DNA of 64,000 nucleotides from Pseudomarimonas salicorniae (GTDB lineage Bacteria; Pseudomonadota; Gammaproteobacteria; Xanthomonadales; Xanthomonadaceae). How positions within the stretch are numbered: position 1 is the first letter of the stretch; each line of letters begins with the position of its first letter. A program made the position numbers and the translations under genes. The stretch is taken from contig NZ_JALNMH010000004.1 in assembly GCF_023156535.1 (NCBI RefSeq), positions 247,516-311,515 of the forward strand. Reading direction: 5' to 3'. Shown in pieces: positions 51,957 through 63,905 of the stretch. A model generated the notes under the pieces. The model saw nothing but the letters and a program-made list of their open reading frames with translations, did not search any database and was not told the origin of the DNA.

Positions 51957-52080
51957 GTAGAGCCGAGCTTGCTCGGCTGCCGTGTCCGATGCCGACGTGA
52001 GACCGGACCATTCACCGCAGCAAGCTGCGCTCTACGTGTCGATGGGGTGGTGCGGTTCGGCGCGGCAGGCTGCGCTCTAG
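51957..52080. repeat. REP cluster between the two ABC genes
   Basis: GTAG followed by the hairpin AGCCGAGC-TT-GCTCGGCT (51957-51978) is a GTAG-headed REP. An inverted relative (52016-52035, ending GCTCTAC) and a third, partly degraded one (about 52062-52080, ending GCTCTAG) follow. The third overlaps the stop codon of the ATPase gene. The heads match those of REPs moved by RAYT transposases; no RAYT gene is in the window. Confidence 0.75.
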
Positions 52081-52949
52081 GCGGCCTGCTGGCGCAGCTG
52101 TCCGAAGTAGACGTCCTCGAGATCCGGGGCGATGCCCTCGAAGCCCTCGCCCGGGGCGCTGTCGGCCAGGACGTGGATGACCGTGCGACCACCGACCAGG
52201 CGGGTCGACAGCACGGTCATCTGCTGCTGGTACTCGGCCAGCTCGCCCTTGCCGATGGTCCGCTTCCAGACGCGCCCATCCAGCGAGCGGATGGTCTCCA
52301 GCGGCTCGCCCTGCAGCAGCACCTCGCCGCGCGAAATGATCGCCATGCGCGGGCAGAGGTCGGTGACGTCCTCGACGATGTGGGTGGAGAGGATCACCAC
52401 CACCTTCTCGCCGATCTCGGCCAGCAGGTTGAGGAAGCGGTTGCGCTCCTCGGGATCGAGGCCGGCGGTGGGCTCATCAACGATGATCAGCTTGGGATCG
52501 CCAATCAGCGCCTGAGCGATGCCGAAACGCTGGCGCATGCCGCCGGAGAAGCCGCCGAGCCGGTGGTGGCGCACCTCCCACAGGTTCACCTGGCGCAGCA
52601 GCGCCTCGACCACGGCGTGGCGCTCCTTGTCGTTGACAAGGCCCTTGAGCACGGCAAAGTGCTCGAGCATGGCCAGCGCGGTTTCCTTCGGATAGACGCC
52701 GAACTCCTGCGGCAGGTAGCCAAGCTGCTCGCGCGCGGCCTGCTTGTCGGCCAACACATCGAGGCCGTCCAGCATCACGCTGCCGGAGTCCGGATCCTGC
52801 AGGGTGGCGATGGTGCGCATGAGGGTCGATTTTCCGGCGCCGTTCGGCCCCAGCAGACCGAACATGCCGGTGGGGATCTCGAGGCTGACGTCGCGCAGGG
52901 CGCGCACGCCATTGCCGTAGGTCTTGGACAGCGAACGGATGCTGAGCAT
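52077..52949 (-). CDS. ABC transporter ATP-binding protein
   Basis: 290 residues. Walker A is GPNGAGKST, the Q-loop lies in YLPQEFGVYP, the signature is FSGGMRQRFGIAQAL, Walker B is LIIVDEPTAGLDPEERN, and the switch His is in STHIVEDV. A C-terminal extension of about 70 residues follows, as in the ABC-2 exporter group. It should power the permease-aminopeptidase fusion encoded just downstream on the same strand, separated by the REP cluster. The ATG opens directly on the conserved MLSIRSLSKTYGNG. Confidence 0.92.
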   Translation of the reverse strand: MLSIRSLSKTYGNGVRALRDVSLEIPTGMFGLLGPNGAGKSTLMRTIATLQDPDSGSVMLDGLDVLADKQAAREQLGYLPQEFGVYPKETALAMLEHFAVLKGLVNDKERHAVVEALLRQVNLWEVRHHRLGGFSGGMRQRFGIAQALIGDPKLIIVDEPTAGLDPEERNRFLNLLAEIGEKVVVILSTHIVEDVTDLCPRMAIISRGEVLLQGEPLETIRSLDGRVWKRTIGKGELAEYQQQMTVLSTRLVGGRTVIHVLADSAPGEGFEGIAPDLEDVYFGQLRQQAA

Positions 52950-53093
52950 GGCGGCTCCATGGCAGATCGGGCAGCAAGGATGGACGCTGCCCGACCCCCG
53001 GGCATATGTCCATGGTCATGGCCCCGGACGCGGGGCGCCGGACACTGTGACAGCTCGCCTCGCCGATGTCGCCCGGACCGGGAGGCGCCCGGA

Positions 53094-54089
53094 TCAGTCC
53101 GCCGCGGACTCGGCGGATTCCTCGTCCTCGCTACGCGCGTCGACCAGTTCCGGCTCAAGCGCCGCAGCACGATCGAGGAAGCCGTCGACATCCTGCAGCG
53201 GCCGCAGACGAACGGCTGGCAGCACCACGCTGCGCACATATCGCGCCTGCTGGGGCGCGCCATCGCGCGGCTGCCAGAGGCTGAGCGACTGCAGGCCGAT
53301 GGCCGCGGCGGCAAGGGCCAGCATGGCCAAGGCCTTGCTGCGTGGATGGCCGCGGCCCATGACCTTGAGATGCCGCCAGCAGACCGCGGCAAACAGGAGC
53401 CAGTAGCCCACGTAGGCGAACCGCGTCACCGGCTCGAGGGCCAGGGCATAGCTGCCGTACTGCACGACCAGCATCAGCGTCGTGGCCAGCAGGCTGCCGA
53501 TGGCGACCACCCGCAGGTGACGCAGGAAGCGCATCTCGCCGGCGAACAGGCGGGTGATCAGGGCCCAGCCGAAGGACCAGGCCAGCATGATGATGCCGCC
53601 GACCAGTGCCCCGGTGAGCAGGGCGCTGCTGCGCACCTCGCCGACCTCGCCCAGCCAGTCGATCAGCAGGCTGCTGCCCAGCGCCGCCAGCAGCCAGCCG
53701 AAGGCCTCGGACCAGCGCAGGCGGGACGGGACGGCGCCCGCGTCCAGTGGCCGCTCGGCCGGCTGGGCCAGCCGGCCGTCGATCAGGCGCAGACGGCAGG
53801 CGCCAAGGCGCAGCTCGCGCTCGCCCTGGACCTCCAGCCGCGCCTCGCGGCGCCCGGTGCCGGCGTCGATCAGGCCGTTGAGCGAGCCCTCGTCCACCAG
53901 CGCCAGCGATCCGTCCGGCCCCAGGCGCAGGCTGGCGTGATGCAGGGCGACATGCGGGTCATCCAGATGGACCTCGCATTCCCAGCCGCGGCCAATCCGC
54001 AGGCTGCCCTCCGCCGGCAGCCGGTGCCGCTGGCGCTCCAGCAGCTCGCCATGGCGACCCAGCCGCTCGACGACGATCAGCGCTTCCAC
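53094..54089 (-). CDS. FHA-domain membrane protein
   Basis: 331 residues from a GTG that overlaps the stop of the upstream trypsin-like gene by 13 bases. The N-terminal about 100 residues look like an FHA fold: SLRIGRGWECEVHLDDPHVA, then LHHASLRL and the GSLNGL loop, the pieces that bind phosphothreonine peptides. About four membrane helices follow (residues 145-295), then a short acidic tail. Phosphopeptide reading at the inner membrane is suggested, but no Ser/Thr kinase is present in the window. A strict Ser in the binding loop is not obvious, so binding may be lost. Confidence 0.75.
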   Translation of the reverse strand: MEALIVVERLGRHGELLERQRHRLPAEGSLRIGRGWECEVHLDDPHVALHHASLRLGPDGSLALVDEGSLNGLIDAGTGRREARLEVQGERELRLGACRLRLIDGRLAQPAERPLDAGAVPSRLRWSEAFGWLLAALGSSLLIDWLGEVGEVRSSALLTGALVGGIIMLAWSFGWALITRLFAGEMRFLRHLRVVAIGSLLATTLMLVVQYGSYALALEPVTRFAYVGYWLLFAAVCWRHLKVMGRGHPRSKALAMLALAAAAIGLQSLSLWQPRDGAPQQARYVRSVVLPAVRLRPLQDVDGFLDRAAALEPELVDARSEDEESAESAAD

Positions 54090-55374
54090 GCAATCCCCTC
54101 GAGAAAACGGCGGCCTTCGCGCAGGCCGTTCTCGTAGCTGGTGCCGCGGATCGCCAGGCGCGAGAGCAGGGCCGTCTTGCTGGAGTCGCGGGTCAGGGCC
54201 AGCAGCTCGATGTCATAGATGCCCGGGAAATCCTTGTAGGCCTGGGCGCACCACACCGTCTTCAGCTCGGGGGCGTCGGCGGAGGCCGCGACGAAGCCGT
54301 CGACGCAGCGGGTGCCGGTATTGCGCCGGGTGCCCCGGTGGCTGCCGATGGTGAAACGCTGGGTGAGGAAGGCGCTGAACTGGGCGGCGTTCAACTCGCG
54401 TGAGCGCAGATGCGAATGCGCCACCTGGAGCAGGCCGGTGCCTTGCTCACCGCTGATGAAGAGATCGCTGCTGGCCACGCACTGGCTGCTGCGTTCGAGC
54501 ACCCGGGGCCGCGGCCGGTCATCGGCATTGGTGCTGGCCCAGCAGCTGAACCAGTCGGCCTGCGGCTCCTGCACCTGGTAATCGCCGAAGGTCGATGCGC
54601 TCCACTCGATGCCGGCCAGGTCGGCAAAGAACCGATCCTGCCAAGCCAGCAGCTGGCGGGCGATCTCCTCGCGCACCTCCGCCAGCGCCACCGGGGGCTC
54701 ACTGCGGGCCCGCTCGACCAGGGCCGCGGCAAAGCGCGCCGGCACCAGGAAGCTGACCAGCTCGCCGGAGAGCAACTTGGCGACATTCACCCCTGCCACC
54801 TGCTGCGAGGCGGCCAGCACCGGGCCGCCGCTCATCCCCGGATTGAGCGCCCCGGAGAAGTGCACGCGATCGGTATAGCTCTTGTCGACCCGGCCGTTGT
54901 GGTTTCCCTCGACGATGGTGAAGCCGAGATCGAGCGGATTGCCGATCGACCATAGCCGCTCGCCCTTGGCGATGGCCTCGTCGAGGGCGCGCGGATCGAA
55001 CGACAGGTGAGGCCGTGGCGCTTCGGCCGGCGGCAGGCGGACGACCGCCAGGTCGGCGGCGACGTCGAAGGCCAGCAGCTGCAGGGTGCCGCGCTCACCG
55101 TCGGCGTCGAGATACTCCAGCCGGTAGGAGGAAGGCTCAAGCGCGTACTGCGAGACCACATGGTAGTTGGTGACCGCCAGCCCCCCGGCATCGACGAGGA
55201 ACCCCGAACCGATGCTGGCCTGGCGGCCGCCCTCGCCGACCAGGGTACGGATCTGCAGCAGGGAGGCGCGGGCGGCGGCAAAGACCTGCTCGGTAGCCGG
55301 AACGCCCTGCGCCTGCGCGGCGGCCGGCAGCAGCGCGGCCAGCAGCAGTCCGGCGAGCCGGCGCAGCGGGTGCA

Positions 55375-55375
<1 letters not shown>
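54077..55375 (-). CDS. Periplasmic trypsin-like serine protease
   Basis: 432 residues with a signal peptide ([15 protein letters not shown]). The chymotrypsin-type triad is His72 in TNYHVVS, Asp108 in [12 protein letters not shown] and Ser182 in [12 protein letters not shown], a HtrA-like core without a recognisable PDZ domain. The C-terminal about 200 residues are unassigned. The ATG shares one base with the murA stop (TGATG), so it is coupled to murA, and its own stop overlaps the FHA gene. It may process an envelope protein; the target is unknown. Confidence 0.85.
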
Positions 55376-58029
<2,654 letters not shown>

Positions 58030-58040
<11 letters not shown>

Positions 58041-58593
58041 GAAGCGCGTGCCTTCCGAGCAGCGGGTCTCGGTTGATGTCCACGAACGGGCGTCCAAGGT
58101 CCGCCTGCTCGCCCTGGATATCGATGGCACGCTGACCGACGGCCGGCTCTGGTTCGGCGCCGAGGGCGAGCAGCTCAAGGCCTTCCACGTCCAGGACGGC
58201 CTCGGCATGAAGCTGCTCCAGGGCGCCGGCATCGAGGTGGCCTGGATTACCGCGCGCAGTGGGCCGATCGTCGAGCGTCGCGCGGCCGACCTCGGCATCT
58301 GCCGCGTGGTGCAGGGCTGCAAGGACAAGGGCGCCGCCCTGCAGCAGGCCTGCACCGAACTGGAGATCAGCCCGGCACAGGCCGCCTTCATGGGCGACGA
58401 CCTGCCCGACCGCCCTGCCCTGCGTCTGGCAGGTTTTGCCGTGGTGCCGGCCAATGCCCATGCCTGGGTGGCCGCGATCGCTCACTGGCGGACCGCCGCC
58501 CGCGGCGGCGAAGGCGCGGTGCGCGAGCTCTGCGACCTGCTGCTGGTCGCCCAGGGCCGGCGCGACGCCGTGCTGCGGGGTTTCGGCGGATGA
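58030..58593 (+). CDS. kdsC: 3-deoxy-manno-octulosonate-8-phosphatase
   Basis: 187 residues from a GTG that overlaps kdsD by 11 bases. The HAD-superfamily C0-type phosphatase removes the phosphate of Kdo-8-phosphate. Motif I is LALDIDGTLTDGRLWF (catalytic Asp pair), motif II is WITARSGPIVERRAADLGI, the motif III Lys lies in CKDKGAAL, and motif IV is FMGDDLPDRPAL. The family usually reads DVDGVLTDG at motif I; the DIDGTLTDG here keeps the essential residues. The N-terminal about 20 residues are extra. Confidence 0.93.
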
Positions 58594-59156
58594 GCGCCCG
58601 GCAGTCCCTGCTGGTCGTGGTGCTGGCCGTGCTCGCCCTGGCCAGCGGCATCGCCGTCTGGCAGCTGCGCGAACGCGAGTCGCCGGCCGCCCTGGTCGGC
58701 CCCCCGCGCTCGGACTACCACGTCGAGAACTTCGAGCTGATCAGCTTCGACGAGGGCGGCGAGGAGGCCTTCTGGCTGAGTGGCCCGCGCATGGCACGGC
58801 ATCCGCAGCTCGGCACGCTGGAGCTAGAACAGCCACGCCTGGGCATGCCATCCGAACCGCAGCGATGGCGAGGCCGGGCCGAGCGCGGCTGGGTCAGCGC
58901 CGATGCGGACCGGGTAAGGCTGATCGGCAACGTCGAACTGCGCAGCGATGTGGACCCGGGGGAGGGCGTGATGCGGCTGTCCACCGACTCGCTGGACCTG
59001 CTTCCCGATGAGGACCGCGCCGAAACCGACGCCGCGGTGACGGTACAGGGACCGGGCTCTATACTCCGCGGCCGCGGGCTTCGCGCCGATCTGGGCACCC
59101 GCGAGGTGCAACTGCTTTCCGAGGTAACGGGACGTTATGAACCGATTCGCCGCTAG
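58590..59156 (+). CDS. lptC: LPS export system protein LptC
   Basis: 188 residues. One N-terminal membrane helix (SLLVVVLAVLALASGIAVWQ) anchors a periplasmic beta-jellyroll typical of the LptC/LptA/OstA superfamily. LptC receives LPS from the LptB2FG complex in the inner membrane and hands it to LptA. Its ATG overlaps the kdsC stop (ATGA), and its own end overlaps lptA by 20 bases. Sequence identity to the E. coli protein is low; the call rests on size, topology and position. Confidence 0.88.
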   Translation: MSARQSLLVVVLAVLALASGIAVWQLRERESPAALVGPPRSDYHVENFELISFDEGGEEAFWLSGPRMARHPQLGTLELEQPRLGMPSEPQRWRGRAERGWVSADADRVRLIGNVELRSDVDPGEGVMRLSTDSLDLLPDEDRAETDAAVTVQGPGSILRGRGLRADLGTREVQLLSEVTGRYEPIRR

Positions 59157-59643
59157 TCCGATCATCGCCCTGACCCTGTGCGCCGCAGCGCTTCCCGCGC
59201 TGGCACTGGAAAGCGACCGCCAGCAGCCGATCGAGTTCGGCGCCGAGAGCCTGCAGGGGACGGTGACAGCCAATGGCACCACCCGCCTCAGCGGGGGCTT
59301 CTGGCTCGACCAGGGCAGCCTCAGGATCCGCGGCGAGCAATCCACCGTCTATCGCGAGAACGGCGCCGTGGTCCGGGTTGTCCTCGACGGCACGCCCGCC
59401 ACGGTCGAGCAGGATCTCGACAGCGGCGGCCGGATGCATGCCGAAGCCCTGAACATCGACTACCGCATCGGCAGCGAACAGCTCGAACTCAACCGCGACG
59501 TGGTGATCATCCAGCCCGAGGGCGAGCTGCGCGGCCAGCGCCTGCGCTATGACATCGGCAGCGGCGAAGTCGAGGGCGGCGGCAGCGGGAGCGGCGGCGT
59601 GCGCATGCGCATCGAGCCGAAGCCAGCGGCCGGCGAAAGCTGA
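59137..59643 (+). CDS. lptA: LPS transport periplasmic protein LptA
   Basis: 168 residues with a signal peptide ([17 protein letters not shown]). The OstA-type jellyroll repeat is visible: [51 protein letters not shown] and [17 protein letters not shown]. It forms the periplasmic bridge that carries LPS to LptDE in the outer membrane. The tail ([17 protein letters not shown]) is Gly/Ser-rich. The ATG sits inside the end of lptC. Confidence 0.92.
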   Translation: MNRFAASPIIALTLCAAALPALALESDRQQPIEFGAESLQGTVTANGTTRLSGGFWLDQGSLRIRGEQSTVYRENGAVVRVVLDGTPATVEQDLDSGGRMHAEALNIDYRIGSEQLELNRDVVIIQPEGELRGQRLRYDIGSGEVEGGGSGSGGVRMRIEPKPAAGES

Positions 59644-59665
59644 AGCGGCGCGCGGAGCCAGGACG

Positions 59666-60385
59666 GTGCTGATCGCGCGAGGACTGCGCAAGCGCTACAG
59701 GCAGCGCGAGGTGGTCAAGGACTTCGGCCTCTCGCTGGATGCCGGCGAGGTGGTCGGCCTGCTCGGCCCGAACGGCGCCGGAAAGACGACCTGCTTCTAC
59801 ATGATCGTCGGCCTGGTGCCGGCCGATTCCGGCGAGATCCTGCTCGACGGCACCGACCTCACCGCCCTGCCGATGCACCGCCGTGCGCGCCTCGGCGTCG
59901 GCTATCTGCCGCAGGAAGCCTCGATCTTCCGCAAGTTGAGCGTGGCGGAGAACATCCTCTCCATCCTTGAGCTGCGTGGTGACCTCGGCCGGGAAGCCCG
60001 CGAGCGCGAGCTGGCCGATCTGCTGGACGAGCTGCAGATCGGCCATGTCGCCGACTCGCTGGGCGCGGCCCTGTCGGGCGGCGAGCGGCGCCGCGTCGAG
60101 ATCGCCCGCGCCCTCGCCGGCAAACCGCGGCTGATGCTGCTCGACGAGCCATTCGCCGGAGTCGACCCTATCTCGGTCGGCGAGATCCAGAAGATCGTGC
60201 GCCACCTCAAGTCGCGCGGCATCGGCGTGCTGATCACCGACCACAACGTGCGCGAGACGCTGGGCATCTGCGATCGCGCCTACATCCTGAACGACGGCCG
60301 AGTCCTTGCCCAGGGCACGCCACAGGCCGTGCTGGAAAACTCAGAGGTGCGTCGGGTATACCTTGGCGAAAGTTTCCGCCTCTAG
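59666..60385 (+). CDS. lptB: LPS export ABC transporter ATPase LptB
   Basis: 239 residues from a GTG, preceded by CAGGA; E. coli LptB has 241. Walker A is [11 protein letters not shown], the Q-loop region [14 protein letters not shown] is characteristic of LptB, the signature is [15 protein letters not shown], and Walker B is [16 protein letters not shown]. The switch His is in [10 protein letters not shown]. It drives extraction of LPS from the inner membrane with LptF and LptG, which are not in this window. The frame upstream of 59666 is a shadow of lptA. Confidence 0.95.
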   Translation: MLIARGLRKRYRQREVVKDFGLSLDAGEVVGLLGPNGAGKTTCFYMIVGLVPADSGEILLDGTDLTALPMHRRARLGVGYLPQEASIFRKLSVAENILSILELRGDLGREARERELADLLDELQIGHVADSLGAALSGGERRRVEIARALAGKPRLMLLDEPFAGVDPISVGEIQKIVRHLKSRGIGVLITDHNVRETLGICDRAYILNDGRVLAQGTPQAVLENSEVRRVYLGESFRL

Positions 60386-60406
60386 GACATCGGAAGGTCC
60401 ACCGCA

Positions 60407-61843
60407 GTGAAACCCTCACTCCAGCTTCGACTGGGACAGAACCTCACCCTGACGCCACAGCTGCGCCAGGCGATCAGGTTGCTGCAGCTGTCCAGCGTCG
60501 AGCTGGAGATGGAGATCAACGCCGCGCTGGAGAGCAATCCCCTGCTCGAGCGCCCCGAGGACGCCGAGCCCGAGAACGACGCCTCCAGCGCCGATTCCGG
60601 TGACAGCGAGGCCGAGCCTGCCCCGTCCGAATCCTCCGACGGCGGCGACGACGACGAGACCCGCTATGAGGACCTCGCCCCGGACTGGGAGCTGTCCGGC
60701 AGCGGCAGCGGGTCACGCGAGGACGACGACCGGCCGGAGTTCAACACGCCGGTCGAGGACGACCTCCACGACCATCTGCTCTGGCAGCTCAACCTCACCC
60801 CGATGAGCGAACGCGACCGGCGCATCGCCGTCGCCCTGATCGACGCCATCGAGGACGACGGCTACCTGCGCGAACCGGTCGAGGCGCTGATCGAGACCCT
60901 GCAGCCGGACCTCGCTGACGTCGACGTCGACGAGGTCGAGGCGGTGCGCCATCGCCTGCAGCACTTCGACCCGATCGGCGTGGGCTCGCGCACCCTGGCC
61001 GAGTGTCTCGGGGTGCAGCTCAATGCGCTGGGCCCCGAGGCCGACTGCCGGGAGCTGGCGCTGAAGATCATCGAGGCCGATCTTGAGAACCTCGCCAAAC
61101 TGGGCCCGGCGCGCCTGGCCCGCGAATACGGCGTTGATGAAGAAAGCATGCAGGAGGCGGTCGAGCTGCTGCGCAGCCTCAACCCCAAGCCAGGCAGCCA
61201 GGTCGGCGGGGGTGGAGTGGAGTATGTCGTGCCCGACGCCTTTGCCTACCGCCACAACGGCCAGTGGGATGTGCGCCTGGGCCCCGGCTCGGCACCTCGA
61301 CTGGCGGTGAACAAGCACTACAGCGGGCTGATCGCGACGGCGGGCAAGAGCGACGCCAGCTACCTGCGCGGCCAGCTGCAGGAGGCCAAGTGGCTGATCC
61401 GCTCGCTGGAGACCCGGGCCGAGACCCTGATCAAGGTGGCCCGCTGCATCGTCCGCCACCAGAGCGGCTTTCTTGACCGCGGCCCGGAGGCAATGCGCCC
61501 GCTGGTGCTGCGCGAGGTCGCCGACGAAGTCGGCCTGCACGAATCGACGGTGTCCCGGGTGACGACGCGCAAGTACCTGCACACCCCCCGTGGCACCTAT
61601 GAATTCAAGCACTTCTTTTCGTCCAGCCTCGCGACCAGCGATGGTGGCACGGCGTCCTCCACGGCCATCCAGGCGATGATCAAGCGACTGATCGACGCAG
61701 AGAATCCGCGGCAGCCGCTGTCCGACGCCCGCCTCGCAGCTGAACTCAAGGCCAGCGGCATCACCGTGGCCCGCCGAACCGTGGCAAAATACCGGGAAGC
61801 GATGAACATTCCCTCGTCCAACGAGCGCCAGAGAATCGGTTGA
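60407..61843 (+). CDS. rpoN: RNA polymerase sigma-54 factor
   Basis: 478 residues. Region I is the Gln/Leu-rich N-terminus (LQLRLGQNLTLTPQLRQAIR) that binds enhancer-binding activators. An acidic region II (about 50-105) follows, then the core-binding domain and the helix-turn-helix, and the RpoN box ARRTVAKYREAMNIPSS at the end, which recognises the -24 element. It serves nitrogen, motility and other activator-dependent promoters. Position between lptB and hpf is the standard gammaproteobacterial order. Confidence 0.96.
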   Translation: MKPSLQLRLGQNLTLTPQLRQAIRLLQLSSVELEMEINAALESNPLLERPEDAEPENDASSADSGDSEAEPAPSESSDGGDDDETRYEDLAPDWELSGSGSGSREDDDRPEFNTPVEDDLHDHLLWQLNLTPMSERDRRIAVALIDAIEDDGYLREPVEALIETLQPDLADVDVDEVEAVRHRLQHFDPIGVGSRTLAECLGVQLNALGPEADCRELALKIIEADLENLAKLGPARLAREYGVDEESMQEAVELLRSLNPKPGSQVGGGGVEYVVPDAFAYRHNGQWDVRLGPGSAPRLAVNKHYSGLIATAGKSDASYLRGQLQEAKWLIRSLETRAETLIKVARCIVRHQSGFLDRGPEAMRPLVLREVADEVGLHESTVSRVTTRKYLHTPRGTYEFKHFFSSSLATSDGGTASSTAIQAMIKRLIDAENPRQPLSDARLAAELKASGITVARRTVAKYREAMNIPSSNERQRIG

Positions 61844-61987
61844 CTTCTGAGATGGCAGCTCGCGTTCCTTCGCTCCCGCCCGGTCCCGGGCCTGCGGTTC
61901 CCCTTTTCGTTGCACCGTCGGGACGCGCTGCCGCCGTTCCGGCTGGCCTGCGCCTGCGGCAGCTCCACTGAGACCAAGGAGGTCCCC

Positions 61988-62314
61988 ATGCGGATCGAGA
62001 TCAGCGGCCATCAGATCGACGTCACCCAGGCCCTGCGTGACTACGTGCAGAGCAAGCTGGCCAAGCTGGAGCGCCACGCCGACAATCTGCTCGACGTGCA
62101 CGTGATCCTCACCGTCGACAAGCTGGAGCACAAGGCCGAGGCCACGCTCAATGCCGCCGGACGGACGCTTCACGCCGAGGCGGTCGCGCCCGACATGTAT
62201 GCCGCGATCGATTCCCTGCTCGACAAGCTCGACCGCCAGGTGGTCAAGCAGAAGGAAAAGATGACCAACCACCACCGCGGCGAAGCCTCCATTCGCACGG
62301 CTGACCTCGGCTAG
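61988..62314 (+). CDS. hpf: Ribosome hibernation promoting factor
   Basis: 108 residues, short-form HPF/YfiA family. The N-terminal MRIEISGHQIDVTQALRDYV and the basic KLERHADN to LEHKAEATL region are typical. It binds the 30S decoding site and promotes 100S dimers with RMF in stationary phase. A perfect AGGAGGT ribosome site (61977-61983) fixes the start. The 144 bases between rpoN and hpf hold only a small CCCGG-rich palindrome. Confidence 0.94.
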   Translation: MRIEISGHQIDVTQALRDYVQSKLAKLERHADNLLDVHVILTVDKLEHKAEATLNAAGRTLHAEAVAPDMYAAIDSLLDKLDRQVVKQKEKMTNHHRGEASIRTADLG

Positions 62315-62333
62315 CGGCGGCAGGCTCCACACC

Positions 62334-62804
62334 ATGCATCTGATCGACCTGTTGGTCCCCGCCCGCGTTGTCGCGGGGGCCAGCGTGACCAGCAAGAAGC
62401 GCTTGCTGGAACTGCTCGCCTCGCTGCTGGCCGACGGCCGCGGCAGCGAGGCCGAGCGGGCGATTTTCGACAGCCTTTGCGCCCGAGAGAAGCTCGGCTC
62501 CACCGGCCTTGGCCAGGGCGTTGCCATCCCACACGGGCGCAGCCCCGCGCTGTCCAGCGCGGTCGGCTGCTTCATCCGCCTCGGCGAACCGCTGGACTTC
62601 GGCGCCCCGGATGGCAAACCGGTCGACCTGATGTTCGCCCTGGGCGTGCCCGAACACTTCACCAACCAGCACCTGCTGCTGCTCTCGCAGCTTGCCGAGC
62701 TGTTCAGCGATGCCGACTTCACCGGCCGCCTGCGCCAGGCCCCGGATTCCGCTGCGCTGTTCTCGCTGCTCAGCGACTGGCAGCTCCACCACGCTGCCGC
62801 CTGA
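62334..62804 (+). CDS. ptsN: Nitrogen PTS enzyme IIA (EIIA-Ntr)
   Basis: 156 residues. The phosphorylated His67 lies in [16 protein letters not shown]. It is the terminal phospho-acceptor of the regulatory nitrogen PTS (PtsP-NPr-PtsN), which tunes potassium transport, envelope stress and other processes. It lies between hpf and hprK in the normal order. No ptsO (NPr) gene is seen inside the window. Confidence 0.93.
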   Translation: MHLIDLLVPARVVAGASVTSKKRLLELLASLLADGRGSEAERAIFDSLCAREKLGSTGLGQGVAIPHGRSPALSSAVGCFIRLGEPLDFGAPDGKPVDLMFALGVPEHFTNQHLLLLSQLAELFSDADFTGRLRQAPDSAALFSLLSDWQLHHAAA

Positions 62805-62823
62805 CCGCGCGGGAGGCGGCCCG

Positions 62824-63777
62824 ATGCAAGCCCGGATCACCTCCCGCGAACTCTTCGACCAGCTGCAGGAGCGTCTCGGGCTGCGCTGGATCGCCGGCCA
62901 GCGCGGTGAGGGCAGGCAGCTCGAATCGGCCTCGCATCTTGCCCGCCGCCCGTCCCTGGTCGGCTATCTCAACACCATCTATCCCAACCAGGTGCAGATC
63001 ATCGGCACCGACGAGCTGGCCTACCTCGACGGCCTCGAGCCGCGGCTGCGCTGGGAAACCCTGGCCAAGATCGGCAACGCCAAGCCGCTTGCCCTGATCC
63101 TGACCAAGGACCAGGCCTGTCCGCCGGACCTGCGCGATGCCGCCAACGAGGCCGATACTCCGCTGTGGGTTTCGCCGCGCCGCGGCCACGACCTGCTCAC
63201 CTATCTGCAGTATCACCTTGCCCGCGCGCTCGCCTCGCGGGCCACGCTCCACGGCGTGTTCATGGAGGTCTATTCGATCGGCGTGCTGCTCACCGGCGAC
63301 TCCGGCGTCGGCAAGAGCGAGCTGGCCCTTGAGCTCATCACCCGCGGCCACCGTCTGGTCGCCGACGACGCTCCGGAATTCACCCAGATCGCCCCCGACG
63401 TGATCGACGGCACCTGCCCCGAACTGCTCCAGGACCTGCTCGAGGTGCGCGGCCTTGGCATCGTCAACGTCGCCGACATGTTCGGCGACACCGCGGTGAA
63501 GCGGAACAAGTACCTGCGCCTGATCGTCCACCTCGAGCGCCAGGATCCACAGGACGACCCCAAGCCGGTGGATCGCCTCTACGGCGACGTCGGCAAGCGC
63601 CGCGTGCTCGACCTCGACATCCCGCTGATCACCCTGCCCGTCGCCGCCGGCCGCAACCTTGCCGTGCTGGTCGAGGCTGCCGTGCGCTCGCAGATCCTCA
63701 AGGGCAAGGGCATCGATGCGGCGCAGACCTTCATCGATCGCCAGGCCCACCAGCTGCGCCGCCATAGCCCCTGGTAG
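62824..63777 (+). CDS. hprK: HPr kinase/phosphorylase
   Basis: 317 residues. The P-loop is [14 protein letters not shown] (about 158-171), preceded by the catalytic His143 in [16 protein letters not shown] and followed by [12 protein letters not shown]. The N-terminal domain (about 1-130) is typical of bacterial HprK. In proteobacteria it modifies the Ser site of the NPr-type protein. The ATG at 62824 follows GGGAGG; the longer open frame overlaps ptsN. rapZ, which often follows hprK, is not seen in the 223 bases left of the window. Confidence 0.94.
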   Translation: MQARITSRELFDQLQERLGLRWIAGQRGEGRQLESASHLARRPSLVGYLNTIYPNQVQIIGTDELAYLDGLEPRLRWETLAKIGNAKPLALILTKDQACPPDLRDAANEADTPLWVSPRRGHDLLTYLQYHLARALASRATLHGVFMEVYSIGVLLTGDSGVGKSELALELITRGHRLVADDAPEFTQIAPDVIDGTCPELLQDLLEVRGLGIVNVADMFGDTAVKRNKYLRLIVHLERQDPQDDPKPVDRLYGDVGKRRVLDLDIPLITLPVAAGRNLAVLVEAAVRSQILKGKGIDAAQTFIDRQAHQLRRHSPW

Positions 63778-63841
63778 GCATCGCGCAGGGCACAGGACGG
63801 GGCAGGAAGGGCGCGAAGTTCGCATTCGCCTCGGTCCCGCT

Positions 63842-63905
63842 GTAGGAGCCAGCTTGCTGGCGATAGGCGCCCCGGACGGGACGATCGCCAGCAAGCTGGC
63901 TCCTT
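63842..63905 (+). repeat. Composite intergenic repeat, copy 6 (module A only)
   Basis: GTAGGAGCCAGCTTGCTGGC (63842-63861) and its inverted partner, ending GGCTCCTT at 63905, form a 64-base pair of REP palindromes identical in plan to module A of copies 2 and 4. The 31 bases before it (GGGCGCGAAGTTCGCATTC) vaguely recall the shared flank. The last 95 bases of the window (63906-64000) show nothing recognisable. Confidence 0.88.

Noticed and set aside
49917..54137. 1406-codon plus-strand open frame opposite the ABC and FHA genes
   Set aside because: It spans several real minus-strand genes and intergenic DNA, is rich in His, Gln and Gly, and has no motif.
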